From: Lachnospiraceae bacterium UBA2864
GTDB lineage: Bacteria > Bacillota > Clostridia > Lachnospirales > Lachnospiraceae
Direction: 5' to 3'
Assembly: GCA_002350525.1 (NCBI GenBank)
Contig: DEFA01000047.1
Coordinates: 13,426 to 46,816 of the forward strand
DNA: 33,391 nt
The position numbers and the translations under genes were made by a program. The notes under the pieces were generated by a model. The model had not been told where the DNA came from. It saw only the letters and a program-made list of their open reading frames with translations, and searched no databases. Position 1 is the first letter of the stretch; every line of letters begins with the position of its first letter. Shown one piece after another: positions 8,073-16,344 of this stretch.

Positions 8073-8098
8073 GCGCCCATTCGCGTACGAACAGGCGC
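8073..8098 (-). terminator. Hairpin terminator-like structure at the end of the uronate ABC operon
   Basis: An 11-bp stem (GCGCCTGTTCG / CGAATGGGCGC, two G-T pairs) with a TACG loop lies 64 bases past the stop codon of the last operon gene. Only a weak TTATTT follows, so termination strength is uncertain. The rest of 8004-8162 shows no coding potential. Confidence 0.5.
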
Positions 8099-8162
8099 CA
8101 ACATGTGATATTTTAACGTATGTTTACTTTTATATCAATGTTATATTCTTTATATATTTAAG

Positions 8163-8972
8163 CTAACCTCTTCCGTACACTTCTATCTGTGTAAGTGCAG
8201 GGAACGGTGACGGATCATCTGCTTTAATGAGCTTACTGAGTGTAAGCCAGCTTATCCGCTTCTTCTCTATCTCTATAACATGAGGTTTTACACTCTTTTC
8301 CAGCTCCTGTACCAGTTCGGTACCGTCTGAAAATGTGATCGTTACCTGCTTCCACCAGCTGTCATGTGGGAAGTCGGCTCTTGTATATAAAACAATCTTA
8401 TCAATCTCAACTTCTCTTCCGAAATCCAGTTTCATTTCCGCATCCGGATTACGATTGATGCCCCATGATTCGTAAGGCCATTCGCCATGTGAAAGATTAG
8501 CACATACTCCGTCTATGGCATTTCTTGCCGCAAATACAGACTCTCCTCTTGTTTCAACATTAGCTGAGGCATGAGGATAACAATTCGTGTCACCATGCTG
8601 ATCGCACACATTAAGAGCGAGATTACGGTAAGCCTTTATCTCATCCTCTCTTGCAACACGGGCATAGAGATAATGTCTGTTACCCGAGAAAACCTTCGGT
8701 GAATAACAGATTCTCTTCTCACCGAACGGAACATAATAGGATACATTTCCCGTAACATAGCAGAATGCTTCTCCGAGTGCGTCATCCACCTGAAGAAATA
8801 CATATAAGTTTTCTCCCGCGGTTTCGAGAACTATTCTGTCGCCTTCCTTATATTCAGCTGTACATACCAGATTAACAAAATCTTCACCGTGGCTGACACA
8901 TATAGTTTTATCATTTTTATCAAGAACCTTTAGTGTAAGCATATCCATATCATATCTCACTTTCATAATCAT
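8163..8972 (-). CDS. Cytoplasmic discoidin (F5/8 type C)-like carbohydrate-binding protein
   Basis: The 269-residue protein has no signal peptide and no membrane span. The N-terminal 110 residues form a beta-rich region (FVNLVCTAEYKEGDRIVLE..., YLYARVAR). The C-terminal half looks like a galactose-binding jelly-roll of the discoidin type: NAIDG near residue 153, WPYESWGINRNPDAEMKLDFGREVEIDKIVLYTRADFP..., and a final ALTQIEVYG strand. Such domains bind sugars and often occur in polysaccharide utilisation loci, usually on secreted proteins, so a cytoplasmic stand-alone form is uncommon. Its ATG overlaps the stop of the yesL-like gene in ATGA, so translation is coupled. The function is unknown. 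It could be an enzyme subunit or an oligosaccharide-binding helper for the lyase or hydrolase of this operon. Confidence 0.65.
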   Translation of the reverse strand: MIMKVRYDMDMLTLKVLDKNDKTICVSHGEDFVNLVCTAEYKEGDRIVLETAGENLYVFLQVDDALGEAFCYVTGNVSYYVPFGEKRICYSPKVFSGNRHYLYARVAREDEIKAYRNLALNVCDQHGDTNCYPHASANVETRGESVFAARNAIDGVCANLSHGEWPYESWGINRNPDAEMKLDFGREVEIDKIVLYTRADFPHDSWWKQVTITFSDGTELVQELEKSVKPHVIEIEKKRISWLTLSKLIKADDPSPFPALTQIEVYGRG

Positions 8973-9685
8973 TCTTCGACAGTATCATTTTCACCTGAGG
9001 CTTCCGATATCTCAGATGAACTATCATCAGGAGTCTCGTCTTCCGAAGCATACTCATCCGGTTTGTCAAGGGTCTTAAGATTCCATCCATACTTCGGAAA
9101 TACAAATTTAACAAGTATTGCGCTGTTTAGATAAGCAACAGCTCCCGGAGTTATTATAAGCAGCGGCCAGAAAACAAAAACAGCCGCTGCGATCATGCAT
9201 ACCAAAGCAACCGCCATGAAAAGGACCCATGAGAAATGCTTCATGCATACCATAAAGGTCATCATGAAGAGATTTGGTATACCTGTTGAAAGTCTCGCAA
9301 CCAGAGCAAATATAACGGAAAAAAAGAGCAGATATATAAATGCTATCACGATCAGCGACCAGGTAAGCGTAAGTGCCATCTGAGAACCTATTCTCTGATA
9401 CTGGTACAGTGAATAGGATATAATACCGCCGATTATTCCGAGCATTATCCATATTACGGTCGACTGACCGAAGCTTTCCTTAAATCCTTTCAGAAAAGTT
9501 TTAAAGAGATATCCTTCTCGATTTTCCACAAGTTTAAGCGTCGTATAAAAAAGTGCACTTGTGGATGCCCCTATCGTTATTATGGGAAGACTGAATATGA
9601 ACCAGAAAAAAGAAAGGATCATAACATCAGCAACCTTCCCCATAAATACCCATATAGGATTATCATATGCAAATAATTTAGACAT
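8969..9685 (-). CDS. YesL family (DUF624) membrane protein
   Basis: A 238-residue integral membrane protein with about five to six hydrophobic spans and a C-terminal acidic tail (residues 210-238, Asp/Glu/Ser-rich). The N-terminus, FAYDNPIWVFMGKVADVMIL followed by SLPIITIGASTSALFYTTLKL and a REGYLFKTFLKGFKESF loop, is characteristic of YesL/DUF624. These proteins accompany YesMN-controlled sugar ABC operons in Firmicutes; their biochemical role is not established. A part in transporter assembly or in sensing has been suggested from context only. ATG at 9683-9685 follows GGGG with 7 bases spacing, and lies 15 bases after the DUF2264 gene. The acidic tail is longer than I would expect for the family. 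Confidence 0.85.
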   Translation of the reverse strand: MSKLFAYDNPIWVFMGKVADVMILSFFWFIFSLPIITIGASTSALFYTTLKLVENREGYLFKTFLKGFKESFGQSTVIWIMLGIIGGIISYSLYQYQRIGSQMALTLTWSLIVIAFIYLLFFSVIFALVARLSTGIPNLFMMTFMVCMKHFSWVLFMAVALVCMIAAAVFVFWPLLIITPGAVAYLNSAILVKFVFPKYGWNLKTLDKPDEYASEDETPDDSSSEISEASGENDTVEE

Positions 9686-9700
9686 TCATTTTACCCCGTT

Positions 9701-11419
9701 TCATGAAACGCATTCTGCTGTGACAATGGTCCTTAACACATTTTCACCCTTCTTAATATGGTAACACACAGCCGGTATTCTTGTCATCGGATAAAGTAAA
9801 TTTGTGTTCGGATCCGCATTTATCACGATTCCTTCACCTGTCTCATCTTCGGAAGTAACTTCACAGTATGCAAAACTGTTCTCAACTCTTGCGCCGAACG
9901 GATTCGTAATCTGCTTCTCGCCGTCAACATCAATTTCAACGGCAAATCCGCAGTCATAAGCTATAGAATCTCTGTCACTTATGATCTTATGTTCTCTTAT
10001 ATGGCCGGTATCCGTCGGAATTATCCTCGAAGTAACGGTTATCCCCTCGAAAGGTACCCAGGTTGAATCCACTTCCGTCTCGCTTACAGAAAATTCTTCG
10101 CATATTCTCCTTGTATAAACATATCCGTTTATATAAAAGGCAAGCATCGAATCGGGGGACGCCTCATGGATCTCACAGGTAGACTTTGTAACGCTGAACG
10201 CAAAATATGTATCATATGCGAATTTTCCGTATTTTGCAGGAGTCTGTCCGTGTCCCGCAGGACTGTATTTTCCGGGAACAAATGCTGTAACATGTCCCGG
10301 ATATCTGTGGATCAGCATATCCGCTTTAACAAGGGCCTTCTGTTCATCAAGTTCAGGAAGCGGTTCAGGCTCGGCATTCCAGAAAGGATGATCATCCGGA
10401 AGTGCAAGTATGGCAAAGGTCTTCATTGCCCAATAAGGCGAACCCGGACCGTTATAACGCTCTCCCATCACGAGATTCGGATAGCCGTAACCGATAGTCA
10501 GAATATCATCTCTGTCAAAGATAGGACGTCTGAACCAGTCACAGATATGCCTTACTATAAGGCCTTTCATAACGCCTACGGAAAATGGTTCTATGCCTGC
10601 CATAAGACATGCCGAGAAGAAGCTGACCTGTGAAAATCTGTATGTGAGCGACCTTCCGTACGGAAGCGATGCACCGCTCTCATCAAACCAGTATATGAAC
10701 TCCTTTGCAAAGAGCATGGCTCTTTCCTTATAAATCCTGCATCTTTCGGGATCCTTATCTTCCATTACCTTGGAATAGAACAGGCTGTAGAAATGAATGG
10801 CAAAAGATATATAATAATCCTTCTGGCCGGAATCTCCGTCCTGATACCATCCGTCACCGAGATAAAACGAATCCACTCCGTCAAGGTACTTCTCCATTTT
10901 ATCTTCGTCATATTTTCTTCCGAGCTTCATCAGAGCAACATTAACAAGGACAGCGAACATTACCCAGTTGCATACCGGAAGTTCGTATTTATTTATCTCA
11001 TACAGCCACTCGGCCAGATCATCTTTTTCCTTATCCGAAAGCGGATCCCACAGGATTTCCGGTGTAAGGATAAGACCGTATGCCATAGCTGCCATTTCAA
11101 CGAATCTCTGGTCAAATGCATGGCACTCACCCCAGTATTCCCTGTTTTCGGGATCGGAACCTGCTATGAAGCCTTTTCTGTAATAGTCTTCAAATATTTC
11201 ATGATGTCCTCCGCCTGCCCAGAAAGGAACCAGCGCCCATAAAGGTCTCGAGAACGCTTCAAATCTGATGACATTCTGCGGATAAGTTGTTGCCGTTACC
11301 CCAAGATTGATCCCTGCTTTTGCATCCGTAAAATGATCTATAAGCGGTTCCAGAATACAGAGCATCAGCTTTCTGAAATCGTCTTTACTGTTTAAACATC
11401 TATCCCAATCTGTCTTCAT
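9701..11419 (-). CDS. DUF2264 domain protein, probable glycoside hydrolase
   Basis: The 572-residue protein matches the DUF2264 family: an N-terminal alpha/alpha-toroid-like half (SRPLWALVPFWAGGG, EYWGECHAFDQRFVEMAAMAYGL, and ELPVCNWVMF) and a beta-rich C-terminal half with a GHGQTPAKYGKFAYDTYFAFSV stretch. No signal peptide is present, so it is intracellular. From memory, some DUF2264 proteins have been assigned to glycoside hydrolase family GH154 with beta-glucuronidase activity; I cannot verify that here. That activity would fit an operon with a GH88 hydrolase and a uronate-oligosaccharide transporter: it would trim saturated glucuronate residues. The ATG at 11417-11419 follows an AAGG-containing site, 18 bases after the GH88 gene. 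The catalytic residues are not identified. Confidence 0.75.
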   Translation of the reverse strand: MKTDWDRCLNSKDDFRKLMLCILEPLIDHFTDAKAGINLGVTATTYPQNVIRFEAFSRPLWALVPFWAGGGHHEIFEDYYRKGFIAGSDPENREYWGECHAFDQRFVEMAAMAYGLILTPEILWDPLSDKEKDDLAEWLYEINKYELPVCNWVMFAVLVNVALMKLGRKYDEDKMEKYLDGVDSFYLGDGWYQDGDSGQKDYYISFAIHFYSLFYSKVMEDKDPERCRIYKERAMLFAKEFIYWFDESGASLPYGRSLTYRFSQVSFFSACLMAGIEPFSVGVMKGLIVRHICDWFRRPIFDRDDILTIGYGYPNLVMGERYNGPGSPYWAMKTFAILALPDDHPFWNAEPEPLPELDEQKALVKADMLIHRYPGHVTAFVPGKYSPAGHGQTPAKYGKFAYDTYFAFSVTKSTCEIHEASPDSMLAFYINGYVYTRRICEEFSVSETEVDSTWVPFEGITVTSRIIPTDTGHIREHKIISDRDSIAYDCGFAVEIDVDGEKQITNPFGARVENSFAYCEVTSEDETGEGIVINADPNTNLLYPMTRIPAVCYHIKKGENVLRTIVTAECVS

Positions 11420-11437
11420 AAGCCTTAACCTCGCAGT

Positions 11438-12616
11438 TTACCAATATAATTCCCAATTCTTATATAATCTCGTCAGTGCTTCCATGTAAAAATAATCACC
11501 CCAGGAATTGCATTCATCCACTCCATAATGATTGCAGGTATTATAAGGAGAATGATTGGAATAAGTACTGTGAAGCACAAGTCCGTTGGAGCTATCGGAA
11601 TCTTTCACCGCATAATTATCATATAAAGATTTCATGATCTGCATTGCGTATTTCTTATATACCGCTCCGTCCTCTTCGGACATATTCTTTATCATCTCAA
11701 GCATGCCGCAGGCCGCAATCGAACCTGAGGATGAGTCTCTCGGCTGATCGTCCCCGTCTGTAAATTCAAGATCCCAGAATGGTACCATATCGCTCGGCAG
11801 ATGTGTCATGAAATATTCCGTAACGCCCCTGAAAAGATCTATATATTCTTTTCTCTTCGTATATTTATAAGCAAGAGCCATTCCGTATATTCCCCAGGCC
11901 TGTCCTCTTGCCCATGCGGAACCGTCTCTGTATCCCTGACATGTAGCACCATGATCAGGTTCACCCGTCTCCATATTAAAGAAAAATGTATGCCAGGTTG
12001 AAAAATCTTCTCTTATTACATTTTTAACAGCCGTATGAATATGCTTTTCGGCTATCTCCCTGTACTTTGAATCACCGGTTTCTTCCGATGCCCAGTATAG
12101 GAGTGGCAGATTAAGCAGACAATCAATAATAAGTCTGTAGTTTTCCGGTTCATTCATAGGTCCCCATGCCTGAATAAACTCTCCGACAGGATGATATCTG
12201 GTAATAAGCTGATCAGCCGCAAGAATTGCAGCTTTACGTGCCTTATCGCTTCCCGTCAGTTTATATGCCGCAACACATGAAGGTGAATATAAAAATCCCA
12301 TATCATGATGGTCGACTTCTATCTTATTCACTATTCTTCCGAGAAAACTGTCTACCTGTACCATAGCAGCCTTCATAAGCTTATCGGCATCAGGGTCGCC
12401 ATGTTCCTTTGCCCATTCATATGAAAGCCATATTTCTCCTGTCCAGAAACCTGTTGTCCAGTAATTGTTATCTATAGGCTTATAAAATCCGTTCTCACTG
12501 TAAGCCTTCTGAAACTTATAGGTAAACTCATCAAGATTCCTTACAACCTGATTCTTGGAAAATTCCAACGCATCCTTAATCTCTTCAGTCTTTATAACCG
12601 ACATATTATCAAACAT
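11438..12616 (-). CDS. ugl: Unsaturated glucuronyl hydrolase, GH88 family
   Basis: GH88 enzymes hydrate the double bond of a 4,5-unsaturated uronic acid at the non-reducing end of lyase products, releasing 5-keto-4-deoxyuronate. The 392-residue protein has the right length and an alpha6/alpha6 barrel pattern. The two aspartates expected for catalysis are visible: D105 in HHDMGFLYSPS and D165 in RLIIDCLLNLPLLYWA, 60 residues apart (61 between D88 and D149 in the Bacillus GL1 enzyme as I recall it). The GYRDGSAWARGQAWGIYG motif is also present. These features fit GH88, which acts on glycosaminoglycan or glucuronan-type products, better than GH105. There is no signal peptide. It sits just downstream of the permeases, after a hairpin, so imported oligosaccharides are the likely substrate. 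Confidence 0.9.
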   Translation of the reverse strand: MFDNMSVIKTEEIKDALEFSKNQVVRNLDEFTYKFQKAYSENGFYKPIDNNYWTTGFWTGEIWLSYEWAKEHGDPDADKLMKAAMVQVDSFLGRIVNKIEVDHHDMGFLYSPSCVAAYKLTGSDKARKAAILAADQLITRYHPVGEFIQAWGPMNEPENYRLIIDCLLNLPLLYWASEETGDSKYREIAEKHIHTAVKNVIREDFSTWHTFFFNMETGEPDHGATCQGYRDGSAWARGQAWGIYGMALAYKYTKRKEYIDLFRGVTEYFMTHLPSDMVPFWDLEFTDGDDQPRDSSSGSIAACGMLEMIKNMSEEDGAVYKKYAMQIMKSLYDNYAVKDSDSSNGLVLHSTYSNHSPYNTCNHYGVDECNSWGDYFYMEALTRLYKNWELYW

Positions 12617-12639
12617 ATCATTCCTCCGAATAAGGTAAA

Positions 12640-12661
12640 GGGGCTGTTATAAAACAGCCCC
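12640..12661 (-). other. Intercistronic hairpin between permease and GH88 gene
   Basis: A 9-bp stem GGGGCTGTT/AACAGCCCC with a TTAT loop lies 8 bases past the permease stop codon. Only TTT follows, so it may be a partial terminator or a 3'-end stabiliser that keeps transporter mRNA above enzyme mRNA. The GH88 ribosome binding site (CGGAGG) begins after it. Confidence 0.6.
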
Positions 12662-12669
12662 CGTAAAAA

Positions 12670-13524
12670 TTATCCTTTTAATCCCGCTGTGGTAACACCG
12701 GTTACGAAATACTTCTGCATAAATACGAACATTATTATGACCGGAACAAGTGATATCATCGATCCTGCCATTATCAGGCCATATTCAGATGAATACTGTC
12801 CTATAAACATTTTAAGTCCGAGCTGAATAGTTTTCTTCTCTTCTGACTTTAAGTAAATGAGTGGTCCAAGATAATCGTTCCAGGTATTTACGAACGTAAT
12901 GATAATAAGTGTTGATAATGCCGGTTTGGAAAGAGGAAGCATGATCTTCAGATAGATATTATACTCGCTCATTCCGTCGATTCGCGCCGCCTCACACAGA
13001 TCACTTGGTATTCCTTCATAGAACTGTTTCATAAGGAACACACCGAATGCCGAAAATGCCTGTAAACATATCATGGCAAGGAGCTTATCGTTAAGTCCCA
13101 TCTTACGCATCATGATAAACTGAGGTACCATGTATACCTGCCATGGTAATGCGATTGTTGCAATATATGCAAGGAATAATGCTCTCTTGTATTTAAATTC
13201 GATCTTTGCAAAAGAATATGCTGCAAAACTCGATGTTACAAGCTGGAATAATGTAACTATGATAGTAAGAATAACTGTATTCGATACAAACTTTAACATC
13301 GGTATCTTTGTCCAGATATCTACATAGTTACTCCATCTTGGTTTTTCAGGAATCCATCTGAACGGATTCATCATGAAAACTTCTCTGTCTGATTTTATCG
13401 AAGCAGATAACATCCATAAGAAGGGAAGGATCATGATAGCTGTCATAATTATAAGAATCACATATACTATGACTTTAGTTATAATGTAATTGTTCCTGAT
13501 AGAACTGTCTTTTTTCTTACGCAT
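12670..13524 (-). CDS. Carbohydrate ABC transporter permease (MalG/YesQ type)
   Basis: The 284-residue inner membrane protein has six predicted spans and the EAA loop for ATPase contact (EAARIDGMSEYNIYLKIMLPL, near residues 184-205), both typical of MalG-like CUT1 permeases. ATG at 13522-13524 follows GGAGAAGAGAT. It is 19 bases after the partner permease gene. By gene order it corresponds to YesQ of Bacillus subtilis, part of a rhamnogalacturonan-fragment importer. No ATPase gene is nearby, so a shared MsmX-like ATPase from elsewhere would have to energise it. Confidence 0.92.
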   Translation of the reverse strand: MRKKKDSSIRNNYIITKVIVYVILIIMTAIMILPFLWMLSASIKSDREVFMMNPFRWIPEKPRWSNYVDIWTKIPMLKFVSNTVILTIIVTLFQLVTSSFAAYSFAKIEFKYKRALFLAYIATIALPWQVYMVPQFIMMRKMGLNDKLLAMICLQAFSAFGVFLMKQFYEGIPSDLCEAARIDGMSEYNIYLKIMLPLSKPALSTLIIITFVNTWNDYLGPLIYLKSEEKKTIQLGLKMFIGQYSSEYGLIMAGSMISLVPVIIMFVFMQKYFVTGVTTAGLKG

Positions 13525-13543
13525 ATCTCTTCTCCTTTCCTCT

Positions 13544-14593
13544 TTATTCGTCTACCTTCTTCTCATATTTGAACTGTATAAGTGTAACAGTGAGAACTAT
13601 TACGAACAGTACCATTGCTATCGCACTTGAATATCCAAGATCCCAATAATTGAATGCGTTCTGGTAAATGTAATATACAAGAACCGTTGCCGATGTACTG
13701 AGTTTTCCGTCTCCACCACCGGCGAGCATTACTGCAATATCGTAAACCTTGAAGCAGTTGATCGTCAGCATTACAAGTACGAAGAATGAAGTTGCACGAA
13801 GCTGTGGCAAAGTAATATATATAAATCTCTGCCATGCATTTGCCCCATCCAGATTAGCAGCTTCGTACAGTTCAGGAGATATACCCTGAAGACCTGCAAG
13901 ATATATCAGCATGTAATATCCCATATACTTCCATACACTGAAAAGTATGAATGTAAGAAGTACGAGGCTTCCGCTGAACCATTTCGGAAGATTGTTCTGA
14001 TCTACACCAAATACTGTAAGAAGTAAGTAGTTAACAGGTCCCTTTGACGGATGGAATATCATACTCCAAACCGATGTAATGGCTACAAGTGATGCTACAT
14101 AAGGGAAGAACGCAACCGTTCTGAAGAATCCTCTTGCAACAACTCTCTGATTAAGAACTATGGCAAGTCCGAGAGAAGCTGCCATGGTAAGCGGTACAGT
14201 ACCGATAACATATATAAGTGTATTCTTTAATGCCGCCCAAAAGAATGTATCTGTTGCCAGCTTTGTGAAATTATTGATTCCGTTAAATGTTGCTTCATTG
14301 TTGCCGTCCCATTTCATGAAAGCAAGTGCAAAAGCAAATACAATCGGAATAAGAGTAAAAACGCAAAAGCCTATAAAATTCGGTGCTATGAATGAATAAG
14401 CAATCAGATTTCTTTTTCCTGCACGGCTTAATATTTTATTATTCTTTATCATATTTATCTTGATGTTCAACTTATTCTGTCGTTTCAGCAGTTTTTGCAA
14501 GTCAACTTCCTGCTTTTCGGAAGCGATCAACTTATTAACTTCCGCCAACTCTCTTTCAAGCGCGTTTATTTTCGCTAACTTTTTCTCATCCAT
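13544..14593 (-). CDS. Carbohydrate ABC transporter permease (MalF/YesP type) with coiled-coil N-terminus
   Basis: A 349-residue CUT1-type permease with six spans beginning near residue 62 (LIAYSFIAPNFIGFCVFTLIPIV) and the EAA loop EAANLDGANAWQRFIYITLP. The first 55 residues are unusual: a charged heptad-like segment (LERELAEVNKLIASEKQEVDLQ...LLKRQNKLNIKINMI) that probably forms a cytoplasmic coiled coil. I start at ATG 14591-14593 (MDEKKLAK), after an AGGGTG site. An ATG 60 bases upstream would force translation through the preceding hairpin and adds a non-homologous Gly/Pro-rich leader. It follows the binding protein gene and overlaps neither neighbour. It partners with the MalG-like gene downstream. 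Confidence 0.92.
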   Translation of the reverse strand: MDEKKLAKINALERELAEVNKLIASEKQEVDLQKLLKRQNKLNIKINMIKNNKILSRAGKRNLIAYSFIAPNFIGFCVFTLIPIVFAFALAFMKWDGNNEATFNGINNFTKLATDTFFWAALKNTLIYVIGTVPLTMAASLGLAIVLNQRVVARGFFRTVAFFPYVASLVAITSVWSMIFHPSKGPVNYLLLTVFGVDQNNLPKWFSGSLVLLTFILFSVWKYMGYYMLIYLAGLQGISPELYEAANLDGANAWQRFIYITLPQLRATSFFVLVMLTINCFKVYDIAVMLAGGGDGKLSTSATVLVYYIYQNAFNYWDLGYSSAIAMVLFVIVLTVTLIQFKYEKKVDE

Positions 14594-14623
14594 AATACAC
14601 CCTGACCTTTCATCTGATGATCG

Positions 14624-14645
14624 GGGACCGGTATGACCCGGTCCC
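14624..14645 (-). other. Intercistronic hairpin after the solute-binding protein gene
   Basis: GGGACCGG and CCGGTCCC form a perfect 8-bp GC-rich stem with a 6-base loop, in the 80-base gap between the binding protein and the first permease. No T-tract follows. Such structures after binding protein genes commonly protect the upstream mRNA and raise binding protein levels. Confidence 0.7.
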
Positions 14646-14673
14646 GACCTCATAAAAGATTATTATTTTATTT

Positions 14674-16050
14674 TTACTGACCGAGGATCTTACCGACCTC
14701 GTCGTTCATTGCCTGGATACCTTCATCGACAGTCATTTCTCTGTTCATGATTGCCTTATGATATGTATCAAGTACATCGTTGATCTCTGAAACGTTCTCT
14801 GCATAAGGAACTTCAAGATAAAGATTTGAAACCTTTAAAGCTTCCTTACTTTCTGCATCTGTTGGGAATCCATCAAGTCCGCAGATGATATCGAGAGCTT
14901 CATCAGTCATAAGTGCAGGGAAGTTTCCTGTACCTGCCATAACCTTTGCTCCCTCTTCACCTGATACCCACTGTACGAAATCGAAAGCTGCATCTTTCTT
15001 TGTAGATACGCTTGTTACAGCGAGACCTGTGATAGTACCGAGTGTTGAACCGGGCTCAACTCCTTCAGCATGAGGATATTTAACCATTCCCCAATTACCG
15101 CAAAGACTTGCATCATACTCACCACTCTTGATATTGGAAATCAAAGTTGATATGAACCATGAACCCATGTTAAGCATTGCCACATCGCCGCCTGAGAAAG
15201 CTGCTGAATAGTGAAGACCTTCAGCACTGAGATCTGCATAGTTTCTGCAGATATGATCATCTTCCTGCTTTAATACCATTTCGTAATAAGGCTTGAAGAA
15301 TTCATAATTTCCACTAAGGATATTGTGCTTTCCGTCAAGAACACCGAAGAGCTGAACTGCACTTCTCCATGTGTGATAATGAGTACCGTAAACCTGCTGT
15401 CCGAATGTATCATCGGCAACCTGTCTTGCGAGCTCATCATACTGTTCAAATGTCATATCGTTTGTAGGATAGCTGACACCTGCTGCATCAAAGATATCCT
15501 TGTTGTAGAAAATTACCCAGAAGTCATTTCTGAATGGAAGTTCATAAAGGCTTCCGTTAACAGAAATCTGGCTGTCTACACCACCGTACTGACTTAAATC
15601 TATACCTGCTTTGCTGATATAGTCGTCAAGCGGCTCAAGTGTGTTCTTGGATACAAGTGTTGCATATCCCGGAACATCCTTAACAGTTACAACATCGAAC
15701 TCAGATCCGCTTCCTGAAAGCTCCGTTGCAAGGACTGTCATATAATCTGTGGAACCAAGATCAACCATCTCGATTTTTACGTTCGGATGAGATTCCTCAT
15801 AAGCTTCCTGAAGAGCAACCCAATAAGGTGTTGCATCTTTATCCCAGATAGCCCATTTGAGAGTTACATCTTCACCTGCTGCTTCTGTAGGTGCCTCTGT
15901 AGCATCTCCACCCCCCTGCGTAGCAGCTTCAGTAGTTGCCGGTGCTGTTGTGTCCTTTCCGGAATCACCAGAGCCTGAATTTCCACATCCTGCAAGTAAC
16001 CCCGTAACCATAGTTACAGCCAATAAGGAACTTAAAATCTTTTTCCTCAT
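14674..16050 (-). CDS. ABC transporter sugar-binding lipoprotein (YesO type)
   Basis: A 458-residue extracellular solute-binding protein (family 1) that would capture uronate-containing oligosaccharides and deliver them to the two permeases. The lipoprotein signal MRKKILSSLLAVTMVTGLLAGC places the lipidated Cys at residue 22. A Thr/Ala/Glu-rich linker (about 33-61) follows, then the two-lobe domain starting VTLKWAIWDKDATPYW and containing GSEFDVVTVKDVPGYA and the FVQWVSGEEGAKVMAGTGNFPAL C-terminal block. ATG at 16048-16050 follows GGGAGGT. It is the first gene of the operon, divergent from the YesM/YesN genes that probably control it. The exact ligand cannot be read from sequence; downstream enzymes point to glucuronate- or galacturonate-containing oligosaccharides. 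Confidence 0.93.
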   Translation of the reverse strand: MRKKILSSLLAVTMVTGLLAGCGNSGSGDSGKDTTAPATTEAATQGGGDATEAPTEAAGEDVTLKWAIWDKDATPYWVALQEAYEESHPNVKIEMVDLGSTDYMTVLATELSGSGSEFDVVTVKDVPGYATLVSKNTLEPLDDYISKAGIDLSQYGGVDSQISVNGSLYELPFRNDFWVIFYNKDIFDAAGVSYPTNDMTFEQYDELARQVADDTFGQQVYGTHYHTWRSAVQLFGVLDGKHNILSGNYEFFKPYYEMVLKQEDDHICRNYADLSAEGLHYSAAFSGGDVAMLNMGSWFISTLISNIKSGEYDASLCGNWGMVKYPHAEGVEPGSTLGTITGLAVTSVSTKKDAAFDFVQWVSGEEGAKVMAGTGNFPALMTDEALDIICGLDGFPTDAESKEALKVSNLYLEVPYAENVSEINDVLDTYHKAIMNREMTVDEGIQAMNDEVGKILGQ

Positions 16051-16109
16051 CTTTTATACCTCCCATTTGTTAATAATTAATAGTAAACGGCCTATTAATA
16101 AGTGATTTT

Positions 16110-16138
16110 AGTATAGTTTTTTATGGAAATGTTATAAA
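16110..16138 (-). promoter_or_regulatory. Probable activator-dependent promoter of the uronate ABC operon
   Basis: On the minus strand TATACT (16110-16115) is a good -10 box. The hexamer 17 bases upstream, TTTATA (16133-16138), is a poor -35 match. A weak -35 with repeats directly upstream fits a promoter that needs the AraC-type regulator encoded on the other strand. Confidence 0.5.
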
Positions 16139-16156
16139 TGAAATTTATTTCTTTTT

Positions 16157-16243
16157 TATTCACTATTTATTCAAATGTAAATATTCACCAAAAAAATAAT
16201 GCATTATTTTATGATTTATGCACTATTTATACATTTTATACAT
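16157..16243. repeat. Short direct repeats in the divergent regulatory region (candidate YesN sites)
   Basis: TATTCA occurs at 16157, 16168 and 16182. CACTATTTAT occurs at 16161-16170 and again at 16221-16230. TTTATACAT is repeated in perfect tandem at 16226-16234 and 16235-16243. All lie between the ABC operon promoter and the histidine kinase gene. The whole 294-base gap (16051-16344) is AT-rich and otherwise empty. AraC-family regulators bind direct repeats, but AT-richness alone can create such repeats, so this is a candidate. Confidence 0.45.
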
Positions 16244-16344
16244 TTTCAAGTCTTTTATATTTCAATTTCTGTGATAAAATTACATATAAAGATGCACAAA
16301 AGAATCGATTGTTTTTATAGAAATTTATTGATTGGAATTATAAA

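Noticed and set aside
9698..9709. Palindrome GTTTCATGAAAC at the end of the DUF2264 gene
   Set aside because: It is 12 bases including the stop codon, inside an operon with no promoter nearby; probably chance.
10166..10633. A 155-codon plus-strand frame within the DUF2264 gene
   Set aside because: Antisense to a clear family member, Arg/Cys-rich with no domain or ribosome binding site.
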